Shown here piece by piece: positions 58,985 to 64,000 of a stretch of 64,000 nucleotides of DNA. The notes under the pieces were generated by a model. That model had not been told where the DNA came from. It did no database searches and was given only the letters and a program-made list of their open reading frames with translations. Source of the DNA: Polyangiaceae bacterium (GTDB lineage Bacteria > Myxococcota_A > Polyangia > Polyangiales > Polyangiaceae); the NCBI GenBank assembly GCA_016719945.1, contig JADJYE010000014.1, positions 62,001 through 126,000 of the forward strand, read 5' to 3'. Every line of letters starts with the position of its first letter. Positions within the stretch are counted from its first letter, which is position 1. The position numbers were made by a program, and so were the translations under genes.

Positions 58985-59980
58985 GTGATCGTCTCGCGCG
59001 CGCCGGTGCGCTTCTCTCTCGGGGGCGGCGGCACCGACCTGCCCGCCTACGCGTCGCGGTTCGGCGGGTTCGTCGTCAGCGCCGCGATCGACAAATACGT
59101 GCACGTCTGCGCGAGCTCTCGCTTCCAGCGCGAGATCCGCTTGTCGTATTCGAAGACGGAGATCGTCGGCGCGGTGGAGCGCATCGAGCACCCGATCTTC
59201 CGAGAGGCGCTGAAGCTGCTCGGCATCAGCGAGGGGATCGAGCTGGTCAGCGTCGCAGACCTGCCCTCGAGCTCCGGGCTCGGGTCATCGAGCGCCTTCA
59301 CCGTCGCGCTGTTGAACGCCCTGCACACGTACAAGCGCGACCTGGTCTCGTCGCGGCAGCTCGCGCTCGAGGCGTGCTCGCTCGAGATCGAGCGCCTCAA
59401 GGAGCCGGTGGGCCGACAAGATCAGTTCATCTCGGCGTTCGGGAACGTCTCGGCGCTCACGTTCGACCGAGACGGCTCGGTCCACGTCGAGCCGGTGCCA
59501 GCGCGCGACGAGGTGCTGGGCGAGCTCGAAGCCAACCTGGTCATCGTCTGGTCGGGCGTCGAGCGGCCCGCGCGGGTCGTCCTGCGTGAGCAGGGTGAGC
59601 GCATCGACACACTGGAGCCCGACGTCCTCGAGCGCATGCACCGCATCCAAGCCCTCGGGCGCGAGGTGTACCGGCTGCTGGTGAGCGGCGACGTCGACGC
59701 GTACGGCGAGCTGCTCCACGAGCACTGGACCGCGAAGCGACGCCTGGCGAGCGCGATGACCGACGCGACCCTCGACGAGCACTACGAGGCCGCGCGCTCG
59801 GCCGGGGCGATCGGCGGCAAGATCATGGGCGCCGGCGGCGGCGGCTTCTTCATGTTCTACGTCCGCCCGGCCGACAAGCGGCGCGTGATCGAGGCGATGA
59901 CCGCGCGCGGGCTGAGGGTGCTGCGCTTTCGGTTCGACTACGACGGCGCCCGCATCATCGCCAACCACCAGCGCTCCTGA
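58985..59980 (+). CDS. GHMP kinase, D-glycero-D-manno-heptose 7-phosphate kinase-like (HddA family)
   Basis: 331 residues, GTG start. RAPVRFSLGGGGTDLPAYAS at 5-24 is the HddA-type N-terminus, LPSSSGLGSSSAFTVALLNA near 93-112 is the GHMP ATP loop, and GGKIMGAGGGGFFMFYV near 277-293 the C-terminal motif. Would phosphorylate C1 of heptose 7-phosphate or a related sugar, directly before the nucleotidyltransfer step that the fused protein upstream would catalyse. Last gene of the plus-strand operon, 25 bases after the fusion gene. Confidence 0.92.
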   Translation: MIVSRAPVRFSLGGGGTDLPAYASRFGGFVVSAAIDKYVHVCASSRFQREIRLSYSKTEIVGAVERIEHPIFREALKLLGISEGIELVSVADLPSSSGLGSSSAFTVALLNALHTYKRDLVSSRQLALEACSLEIERLKEPVGRQDQFISAFGNVSALTFDRDGSVHVEPVPARDEVLGELEANLVIVWSGVERPARVVLREQGERIDTLEPDVLERMHRIQALGREVYRLLVSGDVDAYGELLHEHWTAKRRLASAMTDATLDEHYEAARSAGAIGGKIMGAGGGGFFMFYVRPADKRRVIEAMTARGLRVLRFRFDYDGARIIANHQRS

Positions 59981-60033
59981 GCGCCGCAGCGCTCCTCGGG
60001 TCGCTGCGCGGGCGACAAGGACCGCCCCTCCCC

Positions 60034-63000
60034 TCAGCCCTCGGGCTTGATCGCGACGCGCTCGACGGCGGTCCAGCCGGCGACCTCGGGCGAGTACATC
60101 TCGAACGCCTTGGCGGACGGCATCACGAACGTCCCGGCGTGACGGGCGCGGACGACGAAGCTCAGCTGGTGGACCCCGGCCGGCAGGGTGTCCGCGAAGT
60201 ACACGACGCGGTCGTCACGGACCTCGCGCCGGACGAAGGGCGCGGGTGCATCGTTTCGCCAGGTCGAGGTGCGCTGCGCGTCGGGGACGTAGAGCCCGCC
60301 TGGGGTGGGGATCTCGACGGCGACCGCGCTGCGGCTCGCGTGCGTGATGAGGGTGACGTCCACGCGCACCATGTCGCCTTCGACGATGACCCCCTGCGGT
60401 CGCTGGCTGGAGACGACAGTGAGGGTGCGCAGGACCTCGATCCCTTGATCGACGGGCTGCTCAGGGAGCGCGACGCGGGCGAAGCGCAGGCGGGCGTCGT
60501 AGTAGACGATGCCTCCGCGATCGACATCGAACGTGAGCACCGCGTCGTGGCCGCCGGCGCTCGAGACCTTGGACATGGGGATGGCGACCTCCTTCTGCAG
60601 GCCCGCGCCCTTGGAGAAGGTGTGCTCGAGCAACAGCTCATCGCCGAAGAAGACGCGCGCGGCGGCTCCGGCATCGGCAGGGCGCGTCGAGCGGTAGGCG
60701 TCGAGGCCGAGCAGCGCCCCCGCGGTCTCGTGCGTCGTGGGCCACGCGCCACCTTCACCGTCCAGCAGCAGGCCGCGCGCGAGAGGCTCGATCAGGGCGT
60801 GCTTCGGGTCGTGGGCGACCAGGGCGCGCAGGGTGAGCGCCGACGGCAAGACCCCCGCGACGGGCACCCAGTCGCTGCTCGAAGTGGCGACGATGCGCGC
60901 GGCCGGCCCCGAGAGCTTGGCGTCTTTGATGAGCGAGTCGAGCAGCTTCTTGCGCGTTCCCGGCTCGCCGCCCGTGACCGCCAGCGTGTGCAGGAGCAGC
61001 GCGCGCTCGGCTGGGCCGAGCGCCTGGCCGTCGAGCCAAGCCGCCGCGGCCGAGATGTCCTTGCCACGCATGGCGAGGACGTCGACCGCGAGAGCGGCTC
61101 CGCGCAGGGCGGCGACGCTCGGCGCTGCACCCGGCTTCATCAGCGCCGCGAGCCTGCCATGGAGGAACTTGAGGGCGCTCTCGAGCACGGCCGCGGGGAC
61201 GGCGGCGCCGCGCTCGCTCGCCGACTGGAGCACGAACAGCACCCAGGCGCTGAGCCAAGGGTCGCTGGTCTGGGACCCGGACCACAGGCCGAAGCCGCCG
61301 TCGGGCTGCTGCGCACCCTGCAAGCGCGCCACGCCGTCCGCGATCATGTCCTTGGGCGCGTCGCCCAGGTCGGCGTCGAGGGCCCGCGCGAGGTCCCCCA
61401 AGGTGACGAGCGGAAGCAGGCGGCTCGCGGTCTGTTCGACGCAGCCAAAGGGATATTGCAGCAGCTGCTCGAGGCCGCGCTCGAGGCCGACGAGGCGCGA
61501 GCGCGACAAGCGCACCGTGAGCCCGCCGACGTCGGGCCGGGCATCGGAGAGGTCGCCGAGGCCTTCGGCCGCCGGCGCGGACGCCTCGCCCTGCACGGCG
61601 ACCTCCTCGAGGAACGTCGGCGCGACGATCTTCCCGCGCAACAGCACCGAGTCCGACGCGCCCTTGGCAGCGCCGCGGATCGTGACGGCGTAGTCGCCGG
61701 CGCGCCGCGCCACCGCGTGGAACACGACCTTGTTCGCGCCGTCGGCGTCGAGCGACAGCTCGCGGGTCTTGTCTCCGACGATCTCGAGGCCGTCGGCGGA
61801 GATCTCCAGCGCGACCGGCGCGCCGAGCTTCTCGGTAGCGATGACCGTGACGGGGATCGAGAACTCGTCTCCGACGCGCACCGCGGTGGGCAGGCTGGGC
61901 CGAACCATGAGCGGCTTGTCGGCGGTGACGGCCGACTGACCGGCTCCAAAGCGGTCGCCCTTCGTAACGGCCACCGCCATCACGCGATAGGTCGTGAGCT
62001 GGTCGGGCAGGACGAAGCGGTGACGGAGCTTGCCGGCGTCGTCGGTCACGAGCGAGCCGGCGAAGAACACGGTCTGCCGGAAGTCGGAGCGCGGAGCGTC
62101 GCGGCTCACCGAGGTCGCCCCCATGCGGATCTTCGGCGGCATGGACCGGTGGCTCCCATGCAACGGGCCCAACACGGAGAGCCGCTGGTCGTGAGAGCTG
62201 AAGGAGCGCACCGCGTGCCCCCCGAGCGAGTCGATGAGGACCGCTTCGGGGCGAGGGAGCGGGTACCCGGTGATGGCCAGCGAGCCCTCGTCGACCGCCC
62301 ACAGCGTCACCTCCGCCCGCGCCGGCTTCCCGGCGGCGTCGGTGACGGTCACGTCGACGTCGACCGGGGCGCCGGGGGTCGTGTTCGGCGTGGTCGGCGC
62401 GACCTCGACGTGCAGAGAGAACGCCGACGGATCGACGCTGAGCCCCTCCTCGGTCTCGCGGCGTTCGGCTCCGAGGATCGCGACGACCCGCAGCACCACC
62501 TCCGGGGCCATCGCCTCGGTGATGTTCAGCGAGAGGGTCGTGCCCGCGGGATCGAGCGTGAACTGTCGCTCCTCGATCACCGTCTCGCGCTCGATCGACA
62601 GCATCGCGAGCGCGGGCTTCTGCCATGGGGAGGTGACGCGGATCTCGCGCGTCTCGCCGACCTTGGGGAGCAGCTGAACGGCGCGCACGATACGCAGCGA
62701 CGGCGTCTCGGGCGCTGGCGGCGACGGGGCCGGCGGCGGCGACGGGGCCGGCGGCAGTGATTGGCTCGGCTCGCGCACGAGCCACACCGTTCGCGACGAC
62801 GTGATGACACGACCCTGCGCGTCGACGCTCCTCGCCTCGAGCTTGATCTGCGGAGACTCGAGCGGCGCCGCGCCCTTCGCGGGTGGGACGCCGAAGCTGC
62901 ACTTCGATGGCGCCGCGCCAGTGACGACGCTGCACTTCCCCAGGGCCCTGGGCTCCTCGCCCGGCGCGACCCTCGTCGCGACGAGGTCGACGGCCACCTC

Positions 63001-64000
63001 CACCGGCTTCCCGACAGGCGTGACGGCCACGAGCTCCGGGGTGAGCGTGGCTCCCGCCGCGACCTCGTCTTGCGCCCAGATGCCGACGTAATGGTCGCCC
63101 GGGTGGACCGTCGTGCTGCTGGAGGCGTCGAGCTCACGGTTGTCGACGTCCCGCACCACCACGCTGCAGGAGAGCGCGCCGGCGCGAGGCAAGGGCCCCT
63201 GCTGCGCGATGCGCTTGAACGTCGCCCCGCCCTGAGCGTCGAGCTTGCCGACGTCCTGCGCCGTCCATGTTGGCGCAGGGCCCGCCCCGTCGAACGAGTA
63301 ATGCTGGGCGTCGGGCCGGCTGATCGGCGGCTCGAAGGAGCCGCCGTCGAGCGACCACTCGACCGTCACGGGAGCGCCGGCGAGGGGCGAGCCGTGCAGG
63401 TACTTCGCCGAGACGGTGCAGGCGGTCTCCTCGCCGAGGGTGTGCGTCGCCTTGGCGATGCTGGCACCCACCTCGAACTCGAGGGGGTGGTACTCGGCGA
63501 CGGCGAAGTGCGCCCTGCCGTAGCGCGTGGGCTCACCGGGGATTTCACCCTCGATCTTCAGCCAGCCGAGCTTCGCGTCCGGCGGGATGGTGTGCGTCGC
63601 GCTGAAGGTGCCGAGCTCGTTGAGCGTGGCCTCGAAGGTCGACACGGTTCGTGCGCCGTCGGGGTCGACGACCTTCGCCTTCACCTTCCCGCTGGCGGCG
63701 ACGAGCTTGCCGTCGTCATCGATGGTGCGCGCGATGCCCTTGACGTGGACCGTCTCCCCCGGTCGATAGACCCCGATCGACGAACAGGTCCAAGACGCCC
63801 CCGAGGTCCTGGCCGCCACGGGCGCTGATGGCGTGGTGCATCGTGTCGTCGCCCTTCGTGACGACGACCCTGAAGTCGGTTCCTTGGGCGGGGATGTCGA
63901 CGTCGGCCCTGCCCTTGGCGTCGGTCTCCACGGTCGGCGACGTCGCCTGGTCGGAGCGCACCACGACCTTGGCGCCTTGCACGGGCGCTCCGCTCTCCGC
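60034..64000 (-). CDS. bacterial alpha-2-macroglobulin, thioester type (5' end outside window, one frameshift)
   Basis: At least 1,320 residues. The C-terminal 1,262 codons include the MG2-like VYRPGETVHVKG, ANAs of MG domains, the A2M block FFAGSLVTDDAGKLRHRFVL then QLTTYRVMAVAVTKGDRFGA, the thioester GCVEQTASRLLPL (codons for CVEQ at 61432-61443) and a toroid TED domain with DGGFGLWSG. A periplasmic protease trap, usually paired with PBP1C or acting alone. At the CCCC 63771-63774 the frame changes: upstream reads GQDLGGVLDLFVDR and the expected GVYRPGET continues one frame over, so two bases seem to be missing. The start is beyond the window. Confidence 0.88.
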   Translation of the reverse strand, partial: RRAERPCKAPRSWCAPTRRRRRPWRPTPRAGPTSTSPPKEPTSGSSSRRATTRCTTPSAPVAARTSGASWTCSSIGVYRPGETVHVKGIARTIDDDGKLVAASGKVKAKVVDPDGARTVSTFEATLNELGTFSATHTIPPDAKLGWLKIEGEIPGEPTRYGRAHFAVAEYHPLEFEVGASIAKATHTLGEETACTVSAKYLHGSPLAGAPVTVEWSLDGGSFEPPISRPDAQHYSFDGAGPAPTWTAQDVGKLDAQGGATFKRIAQQGPLPRAGALSCSVVVRDVDNRELDASSSTTVHPGDHYVGIWAQDEVAAGATLTPELVAVTPVGKPVEVAVDLVATRVAPGEEPRALGKCSVVTGAAPSKCSFGVPPAKGAAPLESPQIKLEARSVDAQGRVITSSRTVWLVREPSQSLPPAPSPPPAPSPPAPETPSLRIVRAVQLLPKVGETREIRVTSPWQKPALAMLSIERETVIEERQFTLDPAGTTLSLNITEAMAPEVVLRVVAILGAERRETEEGLSVDPSAFSLHVEVAPTTPNTTPGAPVDVDVTVTDAAGKPARAEVTLWAVDEGSLAITGYPLPRPEAVLIDSLGGHAVRSFSSHDQRLSVLGPLHGSHRSMPPKIRMGATSVSRDAPRSDFRQTVFFAGSLVTDDAGKLRHRFVLPDQLTTYRVMAVAVTKGDRFGAGQSAVTADKPLMVRPSLPTAVRVGDEFSIPVTVIATEKLGAPVALEISADGLEIVGDKTRELSLDADGANKVVFHAVARRAGDYAVTIRGAAKGASDSVLLRGKIVAPTFLEEVAVQGEASAPAAEGLGDLSDARPDVGGLTVRLSRSRLVGLERGLEQLLQYPFGCVEQTASRLLPLVTLGDLARALDADLGDAPKDMIADGVARLQGAQQPDGGFGLWSGSQTSDPWLSAWVLFVLQSASERGAAVPAAVLESALKFLHGRLAALMKPGAAPSVAALRGAALAVDVLAMRGKDISAAAAWLDGQALGPAERALLLHTLAVTGGEPGTRKKLLDSLIKDAKLSGPAARIVATSSSDWVPVAGVLPSALTLRALVAHDPKHALIEPLARGLLLDGEGGAWPTTHETAGALLGLDAYRSTRPADAGAAARVFFGDELLLEHTFSKGAGLQKEVAIPMSKVSSAGGHDAVLTFDVDRGGIVYYDARLRFARVALPEQPVDQGIEVLRTLTVVSSQRPQGVIVEGDMVRVDVTLITHASRSAVAVEIPTPGGLYVPDAQRTSTWRNDAPAPFVRREVRDDRVVYFADTLPAGVHQLSFVVRARHAGTFVMPSAKAFEMYSPEVAGWTAVERVAIKPEG

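Overview
The window is very GC-rich DNA with dense genes and almost no intergenic space. It looks like a chromosome segment of a large-genome myxobacterium (Myxococcota, Polyangia type). Support for this comes from three eukaryote-like Ser/Thr kinase genes, PP2C and PPP phosphatases, Gly/Ser- or Cys-rich lipoproteins, DUF2169 proteins, a GC-skewed codon third position, and long antisense shadow frames. No rRNA, tRNA or CRISPR array was seen.

Layout. 1-1.8 kb: a zinc-ribbon Ser/Thr kinase cut by the window edge, and a small lipoprotein. 1.9-6.5 kb: a glyoxylate-bypass module with malate synthase and isocitrate lyase divergent from a RamB/ScfR-type regulator. 6.6-7.5 kb: an SGNH-like lipoprotein. 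7.6-27.8 kb: a type VI secretion accessory island. It has a kinase with a GYF_2-like domain and a DUF2169 protein on the + strand. Facing them is a nine-gene, tightly overlapping minus-strand operon: DUF2169, three VgrGs, a hypothetical protein, a long PAAR-like protein, DUF2169, a degenerate ketosynthase-fold protein and a HEAT-like protein. No sheath, baseplate or membrane-complex genes are present. An IS5-type element with a decayed four-helix-bundle (S23) passenger sits exactly in the last gene's stop codon. 27.9-48.2 kb: mixed housekeeping and signalling genes. These include an esterase with Asp-box repeats, an FMN reductase, an M23 peptidase, a thioesterase, an operon of HAD 5'-nucleotidase, TerB-PPP phosphatase and SUMF1-like lipoprotein, Cys-rich lipoproteins, a PP2C-cNMP fusion, PduO adenosyltransferase, a rhodanese-MoeB protein, a MerR-TPR protein, a ketopantoate-reductase-like protein and a PEGA-like membrane protein. 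48.3-60 kb: two divergent operons for surface polysaccharide or membrane glycans. Minus strand: YfhO-like protein, anchored protein, GT39-like transferase. Plus strand: alpha/alpha-toroid membrane protein, methyltransferase, sugar epimerase, a fused nucleotidyltransferase-Ser/Thr kinase-macro protein, and a heptose-kinase-like GHMP kinase. 60-64 kb: a bacterial alpha-2-macroglobulin with an intact thioester motif, cut by the window edge.

The most novel item is the 761-residue nucleotidyltransferase-kinase-macro fusion at 56674-58959. It would tie an HddC-like sugar-nucleotide enzyme to protein phosphorylation and ADP-ribose recognition inside one operon. A caution for the whole window: five otherwise convincing genes each carry one small reading-frame shift, several in homopolymers. 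Either the assembly has indels or several genes are decaying.
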